A DNA stretch of 64,000 nucleotides from Kosakonia sacchari (GTDB taxonomy: Bacteria > Pseudomonadota > Gammaproteobacteria > Enterobacterales > Enterobacteriaceae): the NCBI GenBank assembly GCA_900109485.1, contig FOAY01000015.1, forward strand, positions 81,060 through 145,059, written 5' to 3'. Position numbers and translations under genes: made by a program. Position 1 is the first letter of the stretch; each line of letters begins with the position of its first letter. Positions 39,512-51,591 of the stretch are shown here, piece after piece. A model generated the notes under the pieces. That model saw only the letters and a list, made by a program, of their open reading frames with translations, was not told the DNA's origin and made no database searches.

Positions 39512-40303
39512 ATGAATCATATTGTGCCTGATAGCGCTTTTTTACATGAACTGGCCGATGCGGCAGATCAACAGACACTGCCGCGTTTTCGCGCGCAAAC
39601 CAATCTGCATGTCGGCAGCAAACCCAAAGAAGGGTTTCGCTTTGACCCGGTAACCGACGCCGATCGCGAGGCGGAGCGCGTAATGCGCGACATCATCACC
39701 GCTCGCTACCCGGAACACGCCATTATGGGCGAAGAGTTCGGTGTGACCGGCTCCGGCCCGCTACAGTGGGTGCTGGATCCGGTTGATGGTACGCGCCCTT
39801 TTCTCTGCGGTTTGCCGGTCTGGGGAACGTTGATTGGTCTGACGGTTGAAGGCCGTGCGCATATCGGCATGATGGATCAGCCCTTTACCCGCGAGCGTTT
39901 CTGGGCCGATGGCGCGCAGGCGTGGCATCAGGGGCCGCAGGGCACAACGCGGCTACAGACGCGCCGGGGAATCGCGCTTGAGCAGGCCATTTTCCACACC
40001 ACCTCCCCTGAACCCGTGTCGCGTTTCCCGGCGATCAATTTTGCTGCACTGGAAGCGAGTACGCTAATGATCCGCTACGGCGGCGAATGCTACGCAATGG
40101 CGATGCTCGCTACCGGGCAGATTGATCTGTGTCTGGAATATGCGTTGCAACCGTATGACATTGTGGCGCTGATACCCATTATCGAGCAGGCAGGCGGCGT
40201 GGTGACCACATTAGACGGCGGGAGACCGGAATCGGGCGGTCATATCCTTGCTGCCGGCTGCCCGTTTTTGCACGAGCAGGCATTACGTATCCTGAATCAG
40301 TAA
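39512..40303 (+). CDS. Inositol-monophosphatase family protein, HisN-like histidinol-phosphatase
   Basis: 263 residues. IMPase metal-site motifs: DPVTDADREAE, GEEFG at 73-77, DPVDGT at 89-94, and the C-terminal QPYDIVALIPIIEQAGG. Members of this branch are often annotated HisN-type histidinol-phosphatase; enterobacteria already have HisB for that step, so the substrate here is uncertain. GGAG 9 bases before the ATG. Divergent from an amino acid ABC transporter, which may share its pathway. Confidence 0.87.
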   Translation: MNHIVPDSAFLHELADAADQQTLPRFRAQTNLHVGSKPKEGFRFDPVTDADREAERVMRDIITARYPEHAIMGEEFGVTGSGPLQWVLDPVDGTRPFLCGLPVWGTLIGLTVEGRAHIGMMDQPFTRERFWADGAQAWHQGPQGTTRLQTRRGIALEQAIFHTTSPEPVSRFPAINFAALEASTLMIRYGGECYAMAMLATGQIDLCLEYALQPYDIVALIPIIEQAGGVVTTLDGGRPESGGHILAAGCPFLHEQALRILNQ

Positions 40304-40810
40304 ATAACATCGCTAAAACGTTACAGCGTGCATACTTAACATGTTTCACTTGTTGAGATTTTATACGCTCAAATTTGTGAATCCGGGGCGCAGATTAGCC
40401 CTGCTTTTATCGATTTGGCGGTAAAAGCGCAGTTTTAGCGGTAAATCTGCGGATTTTATTTTTGTGCGAACTTAACACGTTGATAACACTTCGTTGTGAA
40501 ACTGCACAGATGATTTTTGAAACACCGTTTTCATTTTCCTTTTCGCTGAAAATTGGCGTATAATGGCCGCCTATTCACTCTTGAATGGTTTCAGCTGATT
40601 GAACTGTAAAATACCAAACTTAAATCATACTTTTCCCTGTTGGGCTGAAACTCAGGCACACATTACTCTGCACGCTTTTTTGATGTCACCTATCCTTAGG
40701 CAGTGGCATCGCTCTTTTCGTAACACAGATTTGACTCCGGGGCCGCTGTGCGCCAGCCGGAGCGTGAATTCCCAATCCTTCTCAACTCAAACTTAAAGAC
40801 CAGAACTGTC
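40304..40810 (+). other. Intergenic region and long pykF leader
   Basis: 507 bases, no coding frame. Contains the pykF promoter and a Cra site, then a leader of about 240 nt. The first 200 bases after the phosphatase gene are AT-rich without an obvious terminator. Confidence 0.6.
40559..40595 (+). promoter_or_regulatory. pykF -10 and Cra (FruR) operator
   Basis: TATAAT at 40559-40564; no clear -35 seen. TGAATGGTTTCA at 40582-40593, extended rightwards to TTCAGC, differs by one base from the Cra core TGAAWCGWTTCA. Placed just downstream of the start site, fitting the known Cra repression of pykF in E. coli. Confidence 0.75.
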
Positions 40811-42223
40811 ATGAAAAAGACCAAAATTGTTTGCACCATCGGTCCGAAAACCGAATCCGAAGAGATGCTGGCAAAAATGCTGGACGCGGGCATGAACGTC
40901 ATGCGTTTAAACTTCTCTCACGGTGACTATGCTGAACACGGCCAGCGCATCAAAAACCTGCGCAACGTATTGAGCAAAACCGGTAAAAAAGCGGCAATTC
41001 TGCTGGACACCAAAGGCCCGGAAATCCGCACCATCAAGCTGGAAGGCGGCAACGACGTTTCCCTGAAAGCGGGTCAGACCTTCACCTTCACCACTGACAA
41101 ATCCGTAGTCGGCAATGCCGATACTGTTGCTGTGACCTATGAAGGTTTCACCAATGATCTGAGCGTCGGCAACACCGTTCTGGTGGACGATGGTCTGATC
41201 GGCATGGAAGTTACCGCAATCGAAGGTAACAAAGTCATCTGTAAGGTTCTGAACAACGGCGACCTGGGTGAAAACAAAGGCGTTAACCTGCCAGGCGTTT
41301 CCATCGCACTGCCGGCGCTGGCTGAAAAAGATAAGCAAGACCTGATCTTTGGCTGCGAGCAAGGCGTTGATTTCGTTGCGGCATCCTTCATCCGTAAACG
41401 TTCCGACGTGGTTGAAATCCGCGAGCATCTGAAAGCGCACGGCGGCGAAAACATCCAGATCATCTCCAAAATCGAAAACCAGGAAGGCCTGAACAACTTC
41501 GACGAAATTCTCGAAGCTTCTGACGGCATCATGGTTGCTCGTGGTGACCTGGGCGTTGAAATCCCGGTTGAAGAAGTGATCTTCGCGCAGAAGATGATGA
41601 TTGAGAAATGTATCCGCGCGCGTAAAGTCGTTATCACCGCGACCCAGATGCTCGACTCGATGATCAAAAACCCGCGTCCGACCCGTGCGGAAGCCGGCGA
41701 CGTAGCGAACGCCATCCTCGACGGTACCGATGCAGTTATGCTGTCCGGTGAATCTGCAAAAGGTAAATACCCGCTGGAAGCCGTTGGTATCATGGCGACC
41801 ATCTGTGAACGTACCGATCGCGTTATGACCAGCCGTCTGGACTACAACAACGACAGCCGTAAGCTGCGCATTACCGAAGCCGTTTGCCGTGGCGCCGTTG
41901 AAACCGCAGAAAAACTGGAAGCACCGCTGATTGTGGTAGCGACTCAGGGCGGTAAATCTGCACGCGCTGTGCGTAAATACTTCCCGGATGCGACCATCCT
42001 CGCGCTGACGACTAACGAAATCACTGCCCGTCAACTGGTGCTGAGCAAAGGCGTTGTCCCACAGCTGGTGAAAGAGATCTCCTCTACGGACGATTTCTAC
42101 CGTCTGGGTAAAGAAGTGGCGCTGCAAAGCGGCCTGGCCAGCAAAGGTGACGTCGTTGTGATGGTTTCCGGCGCGCTGGTTCCGAGCGGCACCACAAACA
42201 CCGCTTCTGTCCACGTTCTGTAA
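40811..42223 (+). CDS. pykF: Pyruvate kinase I
   Basis: 470 residues from 40811 ([16 protein letters not shown]); upstream open frame is leader. Catalytic barrel with [11 protein letters not shown], active-site [10 protein letters not shown] (Lys) and the pyruvate kinase signature around [14 protein letters not shown]. The fructose-1,6-bisphosphate-binding C-terminal domain follows. Converts PEP and ADP to pyruvate and ATP. Strong codon bias, as expected of a highly expressed gene. Confidence 0.98.
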   Translation: MKKTKIVCTIGPKTESEEMLAKMLDAGMNVMRLNFSHGDYAEHGQRIKNLRNVLSKTGKKAAILLDTKGPEIRTIKLEGGNDVSLKAGQTFTFTTDKSVVGNADTVAVTYEGFTNDLSVGNTVLVDDGLIGMEVTAIEGNKVICKVLNNGDLGENKGVNLPGVSIALPALAEKDKQDLIFGCEQGVDFVAASFIRKRSDVVEIREHLKAHGGENIQIISKIENQEGLNNFDEILEASDGIMVARGDLGVEIPVEEVIFAQKMMIEKCIRARKVVITATQMLDSMIKNPRPTRAEAGDVANAILDGTDAVMLSGESAKGKYPLEAVGIMATICERTDRVMTSRLDYNNDSRKLRITEAVCRGAVETAEKLEAPLIVVATQGGKSARAVRKYFPDATILALTTNEITARQLVLSKGVVPQLVKEISSTDDFYRLGKEVALQSGLASKGDVVVMVSGALVPSGTTNTASVHVL

Positions 42224-42248
42224 TAATAACCAGACAATTTAGACTGAT

Positions 42249-42277
42249 TAAAAAAGCGCCCTCGCGGCGCTTTTTTT
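42249..42277 (+). terminator. Intrinsic terminator of pykF
   Basis: Stem AAAAAAGCGCC / GGCGCTTTTTT with loop CTCGC (GC pair at base), long T-run. Confidence 0.93.
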
Positions 42278-42769
<492 letters not shown>

Positions 42770-42783
42770 GAGTTCCTGTAATG

Positions 42784-42813
42784 AAATGGCGCACATTGTG
42801 CGCCATTTTTTTT
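42784..42813 (+). terminator. Intrinsic terminator of lpp
   Basis: Stem AAATGGCGCAC / GTGCGCCATTT with ATT loop region, then eight T. Very close to the E. coli element. Confidence 0.95.
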
Positions 42814-42839
42814 GCCTGCGATTTACCCCTTTCCCTTCC

Positions 42840-43856
42840 CTACTGCGTTACCGTTTCTGCCGTTTCCGCATTCATGTTCATGGCTGCCGCTTTCGTGCTG
42901 TTTTGCACCGATAGTACGCTTTCAGGGCTTGCTGCCTGCTTTGCCGCAGGGATCGTTACCGGATAACCCGCACGACGGTACAGCGCTTTATCAATCGCGA
43001 CTTTGTCGCCGCCCGCCTGGGTAATAAACGACGCCAGCGTTGGGGAGAAGGTTATCGGCAGCGTCTGGGTATTCTCTTCCACCGTCTGAGACAACGGGCG
43101 ATGCACCTCAATATAGTGCCTGCCGTCCGGCTCAACCGCATACTTCACCGGTTCGTTGATGATAGTCACCTTTGTTCCCGCCGAAACCTGGGCAAACAGC
43201 GCAGCGATGTCCGCCGCGTTCATACGCATACAACCGGAACTGACGCGCAGCCCGACGCTGTCCTGCGCATTGGTGCCATGAATAAGATATTCGCCGTGAC
43301 CTATCCCCAGACGCAGCGCAAAGCGCCCCAGCGGGTTATTGGGCCCGGCAGGGATAACCGGCGGCAATTCAATACCATTCGCCAGTGAGCGTGCGCGGAT
43401 GCCCGCTGTCGGCGTCCAGGTTGGGTTAGGTATTTTCTGGCTGACCTTCGTCACAGACACCGGCGTTTCCAGCCCCTGCTGACCAATACCAAGGGGATAA
43501 ACCTGAACGCTGTTTTTACCAGGTGGGAAGTAATAAAGCCGTAGCTCCGCAAGATTGACTACAATTCCCTCCCGCGGCGTATCGGGGAGCAACATTTGCG
43601 AAGGAATAGTGACCACCGTTCCGGGCTTCGGCACCGGGGCAATAGTGTCATTAGCTTCAATGATCAGCATGGCGGCGGTATCAAAATGACGGGCGATAGT
43701 TTGCAGGTTTTTATCCCCCGCCTGCACGGTGTAAGTCTGGTTTTGACCGATGATACGGCTCCCGTTTCCCGGCAGGGTATATTCCGCCGCATGAGCCACC
43801 GAAAGAGCGCTAATTGCGCCAAAAAGACAGAGAGTTATCAAAGACACGCGTTTCAT
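42840..43856 (-). CDS. ldtE: L,D-transpeptidase LdtE (YnhG)
   Basis: 338 residues from 43856 with AGGAA upstream. Signal peptide (about 1-23), LysM-like murein-binding segment about 42-86, YkuD catalytic domain about 97-230. The active site is HGTN...SSGCMRM with nucleophile Cys209. Forms 3-3 (mDap-mDap) cross-links. C-terminal alanine/asparagine-rich tail. Downstream of sufE as in E. coli. Confidence 0.95.
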   Translation of the reverse strand: MKRVSLITLCLFGAISALSVAHAAEYTLPGNGSRIIGQNQTYTVQAGDKNLQTIARHFDTAAMLIIEANDTIAPVPKPGTVVTIPSQMLLPDTPREGIVVNLAELRLYYFPPGKNSVQVYPLGIGQQGLETPVSVTKVSQKIPNPTWTPTAGIRARSLANGIELPPVIPAGPNNPLGRFALRLGIGHGEYLIHGTNAQDSVGLRVSSGCMRMNAADIAALFAQVSAGTKVTIINEPVKYAVEPDGRHYIEVHRPLSQTVEENTQTLPITFSPTLASFITQAGGDKVAIDKALYRRAGYPVTIPAAKQAASPESVLSVQNSTKAAAMNMNAETAETVTQ

Positions 43857-43902
43857 TGTCGTTCCTGTATTCACTGGCAAAACGCCAGAAAGCTGAAAAC
43901 CA

Positions 43903-43923
43903 GCGAGGCGAAAAACGCCTCGC
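43903..43923 (-). terminator. Hairpin between sufE and ldtE
   Basis: Perfect 8-bp stem GCGAGGCG / CGCCTCGC, loop of five T on the minus strand, then TGGTTTTC. Likely partial terminator at the end of the suf operon. Confidence 0.55.
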
Positions 43924-43951
43924 ATAACAGAATGAAAGCTTTTCTTTGAGT

Positions 43952-44368
43952 TTAGCTAATGTTGGCAGCTTTGGAGCGGATTGCGCGGATCATTGCTTCC
44001 AGACCCTGCGAACGTGAAGGCGTGAGATGTTGTGTCAAAGAGAGTTTTTCAAACCACGGGCGAACATCGAACGCGACGATGTCCTGCGGCGTCATCTGCT
44101 GGTACAGCGCAAAAACGATGGCAATAAGCCCTTTAACAATCGCGGCATCGCTGTCGCCCGCCAGCTCAATCACGCCATCGTCATTACGCTGCATCACAAT
44201 CCAGACCTGGCTTTGACAGCCCTGGATAATGTTTTGCGGGTTATGATCCTCGGCGCTCAGCGCCGGCAACCGCTGCCCCAGCTCGATAATATAAAGGTAC
44301 TTCTCTTCCCAGTTGGCACAGCGGGCAAAATTGCGCAGCAATTTCTCTTTATCGGGTAATGCGGCCAT
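43952..44368 (-). CDS. sufE: Cysteine desulfuration protein SufE
   Basis: 138 residues from 44368 ([17 protein letters not shown]). Cys51 in IQGCQSQVW accepts persulfide from SufS and hands it to the SufBCD scaffold. Last gene of the suf operon, 14 bases after sufS. Confidence 0.97.
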   Translation of the reverse strand: MAALPDKEKLLRNFARCANWEEKYLYIIELGQRLPALSAEDHNPQNIIQGCQSQVWIVMQRNDDGVIELAGDSDAAIVKGLIAIVFALYQQMTPQDIVAFDVRPWFEKLSLTQHLTPSRSQGLEAMIRAIRSKAANIS

Positions 44369-44382
44369 TCTCGCCTCTTTCG

Positions 44383-45603
44383 TTAGCCCAGTAACTGATG
44401 AATACGTTTCAGGCCAGCCACCAGACGATCCACCTCTTCTTGCGTATTGTACATGACCAGCGAAGCACGACACATGGCAGGCACGTTGTAAAACGCCATC
44501 AGCGGCATCGCGCAATGATGCCCGGTACGCACGGCAATACCGTAATTGTCGAGGAAGCTGCCGACATCATAAGCGTGATGTTTACCCAGGTTGAAGGCAA
44601 TCACCCCCTGCCGCTGTGCCGGGCCATAGAGCGTTAAATCCGGCACCTCCGCCAGCGCCGCCAGCGCGTAACGCATCAACATCTGCTCGTACTCGCCAAT
44701 CGCCTGCAGGCCTAATGCACTCACATAATCGATCGCCGCGCCCAGCCCGATAATCCCGCCCGTATTCGGCGTCCCGGCTTCAAACCGCCACGGCGCTTTC
44801 GCGTAGGTAGTGCCTTCCGTCAGGCTTACAGTGGCAATCATTGAACCGCCGCCTTCCCACGGTGGCATAGCCTGCAAAATATCCTCTTTGGCGTACAGCA
44901 CGCCAATACCGGTCGGGCCATACAGTTTATGCCCGGAGAAGACATAGAAATCGCAGTCCAGCGCCTGCACATCTACCGGGTGATGCATCACCGCCTGCGC
45001 GCCGTCCACCAACACTTTCACGCCGTGTTGATGCGCCAGCGCGATCATCTCCGCTACCGGGTTTTCTGTCCCCAGCACGTTAGACACCTGGGTGATCGCC
45101 AGCAGCCGCGTGCGTGCGTCCAGCAGTGTCGGCAGCACATCTAATTGCAGGGTGCCATCCTGATTAAGCGGGATCACGCGCAACTGCGCGCCCACACGTT
45201 CACACAACATCTGCCACGGCACGATGTTCGCATGGTGCTCCATCGCGCTAATGATGATGTTGTCGCCGGCACGCACCTGGCTGTTGCCCCAGCTATTGGC
45301 AACCAGGTTGATCCCTTCCGTCGTACCGCGCACAAATACCAGCTCTTCCGGCAAACGCGCATTAAGAAACGCCGCCGCCTTCTCACGCACCTGTTCCATG
45401 CGCTGCGTCGCTTCCGCGCTGAGGGTATGGATCCCCCGATGCACGGCAGCGTAACCGTGGCGATAAAACTCCGCTTCGGCATCAATGACCTGATTCGGTT
45501 TTTGCGCGCTGGCAGCGCTGTCGAGGTAAGCCAGCGGCAATCCGTTCACTTCACGCAGCAGCACCGGAAAATCGGCGCGTACCGCGTTCACGGGAAAACT
45601 CAT
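44383..45603 (-). CDS. sufS: Cysteine desulfurase SufS
   Basis: 406 residues, PLP-dependent. Schiff-base lysine in [16 protein letters not shown]; active-site Cys364 in [11 protein letters not shown]. Takes sulfur from cysteine for iron-sulfur cluster assembly under iron limitation or oxidative stress. Starts 1 base after the sufD stop. Confidence 0.98.
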   Translation of the reverse strand: MSFPVNAVRADFPVLLREVNGLPLAYLDSAASAQKPNQVIDAEAEFYRHGYAAVHRGIHTLSAEATQRMEQVREKAAAFLNARLPEELVFVRGTTEGINLVANSWGNSQVRAGDNIIISAMEHHANIVPWQMLCERVGAQLRVIPLNQDGTLQLDVLPTLLDARTRLLAITQVSNVLGTENPVAEMIALAHQHGVKVLVDGAQAVMHHPVDVQALDCDFYVFSGHKLYGPTGIGVLYAKEDILQAMPPWEGGGSMIATVSLTEGTTYAKAPWRFEAGTPNTGGIIGLGAAIDYVSALGLQAIGEYEQMLMRYALAALAEVPDLTLYGPAQRQGVIAFNLGKHHAYDVGSFLDNYGIAVRTGHHCAMPLMAFYNVPAMCRASLVMYNTQEEVDRLVAGLKRIHQLLG

Positions 45604-45604
45604 G

Positions 45605-46870
45605 CTACGCCCCCTGCAGGCGCTGACTGATACGCGCCAGAACCTGTTGTTTCAACGCTTCGTCGCCAATCACTTCCGTCAGTTCAGCGGCAAAAGCATG
45701 GATGATCATTTTCTGCGCCGCCTGCTGGTTAATGCCGCGCGAGCGCAGATAAAACATCTGTTCATCATCAATACGGCCAACCGTTGCGCCGTGGCTACAC
45801 TTCACATCGTCAGCGTAAATTTCCAGTTGCGGTTTGGTATCCACTTCCGCCAGACGTCCTAACAGCAGGTTGTTGTTGGTCATCTGACCGTCGGTTTTAA
45901 TCGCGTGTTGCGCAACATTGATCAAGCCGTTGAATACCGCCCGTCCTTTGTCGCTGACAATGGTTTTATGTAACTGGCGGCTGTTGCAGTAGCCTTTGTT
46001 GTGCTCAAGCCAGGTGCGGGTGTCGCACACTTCCGATTTCACCGGCATCGCCAGGCTGTTGATATTAAGCTGCGTGTTTTCACCATTCAGTTGCGTACTG
46101 GTGTTATGGCGCAGCACCAGGCCGCCGAGCAGGAAGCTGTGACTGTCAGCCGCCGCATCGGCTCCCAGCAGAATATCGTTATGCGCAAAGTGATAGCTTT
46201 GCGGGTTTTCAAACGCCAGTTTCACATGGTGCAAATGCGCATTTGCCGCCACATTCATCGTCAGACGCGAACCGGTAAAGTGCGGCTGTTCGCTGAGGCT
46301 GGCATAATGCTCATAGAGTGTCGCTTCGGCACCTTCCGCCAGTTCGAGATGATGGCGATAGTGCGCGGTGTTCATCTCCGCACCTTCCAGCCCCTGCGTG
46401 ATATGCATTAGCAGCAAGGGTTTCGCCGGGCGTTGATTGCGCGCGACCTGAATCCAGGTCACGTTCTGCGCCAGGCTTTCGGTGAGATGCAGGAACATCT
46501 CCGGCTGCACCGGCGCAGGCAGAGAATGGCGTGCATCACTGAACGTCACGTCAAAACCGGAACCGGCCGTTTTATCGCTTAATTCTGCGCTGAACTGCCC
46601 ATCGACAAACACCAGCCTGATGGCATCCACCGGCAGCGCCAGCGCATCACGCTGCGCGGCGTTTACCGTGGCGCTCGCGCTGACAAACTGGCTGTTCAGT
46701 AAGCCGTCAAGCGGCGTGTATTTCCAGTTCTCCTGTTTGCGCGTCGGCAGGCCTAAGCGCAACATTTGTTGCAAATGTTGTTGCGCTACTTCCGAGCGCG
46801 CGCCGCCCTGGGTTTCGAACAGATGATGCCACTGTTGCAGCGCGTTACTGCTGTTCGGTAAGCCAGCCAT
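45605..46870 (-). CDS. sufD: Fe-S cluster scaffold subunit SufD
   Basis: 421 residues from 46870 ([15 protein letters not shown]), a start lying 26 bases inside sufC. Right-handed parallel beta-helix protein paralogous to SufB; C-terminal [24 protein letters not shown] is the conserved interface region. Forms SufBC2D with SufB and SufC. Confidence 0.97.
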   Translation of the reverse strand: MAGLPNSSNALQQWHHLFETQGGARSEVAQQHLQQMLRLGLPTRKQENWKYTPLDGLLNSQFVSASATVNAAQRDALALPVDAIRLVFVDGQFSAELSDKTAGSGFDVTFSDARHSLPAPVQPEMFLHLTESLAQNVTWIQVARNQRPAKPLLLMHITQGLEGAEMNTAHYRHHLELAEGAEATLYEHYASLSEQPHFTGSRLTMNVAANAHLHHVKLAFENPQSYHFAHNDILLGADAAADSHSFLLGGLVLRHNTSTQLNGENTQLNINSLAMPVKSEVCDTRTWLEHNKGYCNSRQLHKTIVSDKGRAVFNGLINVAQHAIKTDGQMTNNNLLLGRLAEVDTKPQLEIYADDVKCSHGATVGRIDDEQMFYLRSRGINQQAAQKMIIHAFAAELTEVIGDEALKQQVLARISQRLQGA

Positions 46871-47591
46871 AGCCCTGCTCCTCCAGTTGCTTAACCAGCG
46901 TGAAATCACCGGATTTCACGATGCGCCCCTGATACAACACATGCACAAAGTCGGGTTTGATGTAATCAAGAATTCGCTGGTAGTGCGTGACAATAATAAA
47001 AGCCCGCTTCTCATCGCGCAGGGCGTTCACCCCTTCAGCAACGATTTTCAGCGCATCAATATCCAGCCCGGAGTCGGTTTCATCAAGAATGCAGAGATCC
47101 GGCTCCAGCACCGCCATTTGCAGAATGTCGTTACGCTTCTTTTCACCGCCAGAAAAACCGACATTCACCGAACGGGTCAACAGATCTTCCGGCATCTTCA
47201 GCAGCTTGATTTTATCTTCCATCAGATCCTGGAAATCGAAGCGATCAAGCTCGTCCTTCCCGCGATATTTCCGCACCGCATTCAGCGCTGTCTGTAAAAA
47301 GAACTGGTTGCTGACGCCGGGAATTTCTACCGGATACTGGAAGGCCATAAAGACGCCTTCCCCGGCGCGATCTTCCGGTGACAGCTCCAGGAGATCTTTG
47401 CCTTTAAATTCCACGCTGCCGCCGACGACTTCATAATCTTCACGCCCGGCGAGAGTAGCAGAGAGCGTACTTTTCCCGGAGCCATTCGGCCCCATGATGG
47501 CGTGCACTTCGCCAGGACGAACGTCCAGACTCAAACCGCGCAGGATGGCTTTGTCTTCAACGCTTACCTGCAAATCTTTGATACTTAACAT
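46845..47591 (-). CDS. sufC: Fe-S assembly ATPase SufC
   Basis: 248 residues, ABC-type ATPase. Walker A GPNGSGKST, signature FSGGEKKRNDI, Walker B LCILDETDSGLDIDA, H-loop VTHYQRI. Drives conformational change of the SufBCD scaffold. 17 bases after sufB. Confidence 0.98.
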   Translation of the reverse strand: MLSIKDLQVSVEDKAILRGLSLDVRPGEVHAIMGPNGSGKSTLSATLAGREDYEVVGGSVEFKGKDLLELSPEDRAGEGVFMAFQYPVEIPGVSNQFFLQTALNAVRKYRGKDELDRFDFQDLMEDKIKLLKMPEDLLTRSVNVGFSGGEKKRNDILQMAVLEPDLCILDETDSGLDIDALKIVAEGVNALRDEKRAFIIVTHYQRILDYIKPDFVHVLYQGRIVKSGDFTLVKQLEEQGYGWLTEQQ

Positions 47592-47608
47592 TTATTATCC
47601 TTTATTTC

Positions 47609-49093
<1,485 letters not shown>

Positions 49094-49101
49094 AGTACCG
49101 C

Positions 49102-49458
49102 CTATACCCCAAAGCTTTCGCCACAGCCGCATTCGTGCTGAGCTTTCGGGTTATGAAATTTGAAGATCTGATTTAACCCTTCACGCACATAATCCACTTC
49201 CGTGCCGTCAATAAACGGCATCGCCTGAAGCGGAACGTAAAGGCGCGCGCCTTCAGATTCGTACAGCAAATCGTCGGCATTCGGTTCTGTCACGGTATCC
49301 AGCACATAACCAAAGCCAGCGCAGCCGGTCTGCTTAATGCCGAGCCGCACGCCCAGCACGCCGGCCTGTTTGCTGGCCAGCGTACGAATATGTTCAGCAG
49401 CGGCAGGCGTCATGGTCAGCCCGCGCCACGCAAAATCTTCCGGATTAAATGATTCCAT
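49102..49458 (-). CDS. sufA: A-type Fe-S carrier SufA
   Basis: 118 residues. The three conserved cysteines are in QTGCAGFGY and [10 protein letters not shown]. Carries clusters from SufBCD to apo-enzymes. First gene of sufABCDSE; a Fur box lies 48 bases upstream of its start. Confidence 0.97.
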   Translation of the reverse strand: MESFNPEDFAWRGLTMTPAAAEHIRTLASKQAGVLGVRLGIKQTGCAGFGYVLDTVTEPNADDLLYESEGARLYVPLQAMPFIDGTEVDYVREGLNQIFKFHNPKAQHECGCGESFGV

Positions 49459-50006
49459 CGCATTACCTCACATCACCAGATTCGAAGGGCATAATCCTAT
49501 GTTAGTGATAATAATTCTCACTTCAACCTCTTTCCCGCAGGGTTATTCCCCCGGTAGCCCTTTTTGTCACTGTTGCTATAAGCATAGACGTTGCTGAAAG
49601 GCATTACAGATAAGTGAAAAATTGTTTAATAAATTGATAAATAATGGATTTAAACAGCCCGCCACAGACCGTTCGGCGAAAAAGAAAAGATGCATAGGCA
49701 ATACCTATTTTTGAGATAGGATCGAAAAAAAAGTCGGCTTAAAAACGTAGCGGATTATCAAAAAATTACCGGCAGCAGAAAACAGACGCACACGGCCACT
49801 TCACCTTCAATAATCGCCATAAAATCCAGGGTGATAAAACCGAAATCACCATGGAAAAAACGGCGCCATTTCCGACAACGCATTCGTCACGGCTTAAGAC
49901 GTTTCTCTGCAATTAGGATTTTCTCAGCCGACGCGGCGAAAATATCTCCTGTAAGATATCGCCTGGTTTAAATCCGGGCTGCGCCCTGCAAACATGGAGA
50001 GAGTTA
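49459..50006. other. Intergenic region between sufA and the alpha/beta hydrolase
   Basis: 548 bases, no credible coding frame. Left part holds the suf promoter and Fur box. Right part holds a small inverted repeat ATATCT-N6-AGATAT (49942-49959) before the hydrolase. E. coli has the sRNA gene rydB and ydiH hereabouts; I could not recognise either. Confidence 0.55.
49506..49520. promoter_or_regulatory. Fur box upstream of sufA
   Basis: TGATAATAATTCTCA matches the 7-1-7 Fur core TGATAAT-N-ATTATCA at 14 of 15 positions. Fur repression of suf is established in E. coli. Confidence 0.85.
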
Positions 50007-50792
50007 ATGAAGGCAACGATGTCATATTTAGATACCGGTTCAGGATTTCCCGTTTTACTCGGCCACAGTTATCTGTTCGATAAATCGATGTGGTCACCGC
50101 AAATTGAAGCGCTGGCTAAACAGTTTCGCGTGATAGCGCCGGATTTATGGGGCCACGGTGAGTCTCCTGCTCTGCCCGCATCAACAACGTCGCTGACGGA
50201 TCTGGCCGCCGATCATCTGGCGCTGATGGATGCGTTGCAGATTGAGGAGTTCGCGGTGGTGGGGCTGTCCGTTGGCGGCATGTGGGGAGCCGAACTGGCC
50301 GCCGCAGCGCCGCAGCGGGTAAAAGCGTTAATGCTGTTTGATACCTTTATCGGTGATGAAACCAGCGAAGCGCGCGAGCGCTACTTTGGCATGCTCAACG
50401 CCATTGACACCGCCGGCTTCATCCCGCCTGCCATGCTGGATTACATCGTCGGGCAATTTTATTCGCAGCATGCCGCACCGGCGGATACCCAGCAGCTCAC
50501 TGCGTATCTCTCTTCACTCACGGCGGAACAACTGCGCGGCAGTATTGTTCCGCTCGGTAAACAAATTTTTGGTCGCCCGGACAGGCTTGCGGTGCTGGAT
50601 TCCATTCGCTGCCCGGCACACGTTGCCACCGGTGAACTGGATCTGCCGAGACCGCCAGTCGAAGGTCGCCTGATGGCAGAAAAGCTGGGCTGCGATTTCA
50701 CGCTGATCCCGGATGCTGCGCATATCAGCAACCGCGAAAATCCCGGGGAGGTGCTGCGCTTGATTGAGGATTTCCTCTCCAGACATTTATAA
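50007..50792 (+). CDS. Alpha/beta-fold hydrolase
   Basis: 261 residues. Catalytic triad visible: Ser88 in the nucleophile elbow GLSVGG, Asp212 in GELDLPRPP, His239 in DAAHIS. Oxyanion motif LLGHSYLFDKSMW is near the N-terminus and the lid is helical (about 118-190). No substrate can be assigned. Good GGAGAG ribosome site. Absent from this spot in E. coli; part of the suf-menI variable segment. Confidence 0.85.
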   Translation: MKATMSYLDTGSGFPVLLGHSYLFDKSMWSPQIEALAKQFRVIAPDLWGHGESPALPASTTSLTDLAADHLALMDALQIEEFAVVGLSVGGMWGAELAAAAPQRVKALMLFDTFIGDETSEARERYFGMLNAIDTAGFIPPAMLDYIVGQFYSQHAAPADTQQLTAYLSSLTAEQLRGSIVPLGKQIFGRPDRLAVLDSIRCPAHVATGELDLPRPPVEGRLMAEKLGCDFTLIPDAAHISNRENPGEVLRLIEDFLSRHL

Positions 50793-51591
50793 CTCTCCGT
50801 GATACTCCACTCCCCACCGACGGAGAGTGGAGATCGCACAGTCTCACCGCCAGGCTTCAACGTCTCTTTCGCGACTCGCATTGCTCACACACGTTTTTTG
50901 GACATACGGCAATAGCATATAAAATACCGCGACACATTGTGTTATTTCCGGGACTCATCACACCTGTTCTTCGCATGTGGAATTCATTAATCGCAAATTT
51001 GAAAAGGTTTATTACGCTTTCAGGGCATATCTCTTTAAAAGATTTGCTTCTCATGGGTACGCGAAAGCGGGAGTGATATTGCCATAAACTAGCATTTTAT
51101 TTTTTGCTCCCCACGTTTCTGCGCCCATATACATATTAGAAATACATGTTTAAAGACATCATCCATAACAGAAAAAAGATCAAAAAAAATGAACAACGGG
51201 TCGTGCCGTGTGAAGCCGTAGCCAGCCATCTTCAGGCTGAAAAGATGTGATGTACGCCAAATTTTACACTTTTAGCAAATATTGCCACGGGCGTTAAGAG
51301 CGTATTAATTTGCGTTGAGTCCACTTTCCCGGAGAAAAACAAGGCGATAAGCAATACAAAACACAAATTATTAGTTGATAAACCTGACACAATATAAATA
51401 CCTAAAACAAAAGGCCACCTTTATTTATAGATTTAAGCGATCATTTTAATAATAGCAATAGATACAGGCTATCAAAAAGAGAGGATCGATCATTCAAAAC
51501 AATTTTCAAAGATTATGATTAGTTGTGTAAAATTGAAAAATTATATAGTGGTTAGACCTGTTCTTGTGAGTGGGGAGCTGAATAAGGGATA
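50793..51591. other. 799-bp AT-rich intergenic region
   Basis: Starts with two mutually exclusive hairpins after the hydrolase: CTCTCCG/CGGAGAG (50793-50827) and CTCCACTC/GAGTGGAG (50805-50832). The rest is markedly AT-rich, with no frame having a ribosome site and plausible composition. Must contain the promoter of the EAL gene. The AT-richness suggests H-NS binding, not tested. Confidence 0.5.

Noticed and set aside
40907..42214. 435-codon open frame antisense to pykF
   Set aside because: Long antisense frame produced by the strong codon bias of pykF; its composition is not protein-like and pykF is certain.
50857..51054. 65-codon minus-strand frame in the AT-rich gap
   Set aside because: No Shine-Dalgarno before the ATG and no motif recognised; the gap is better treated as non-coding.
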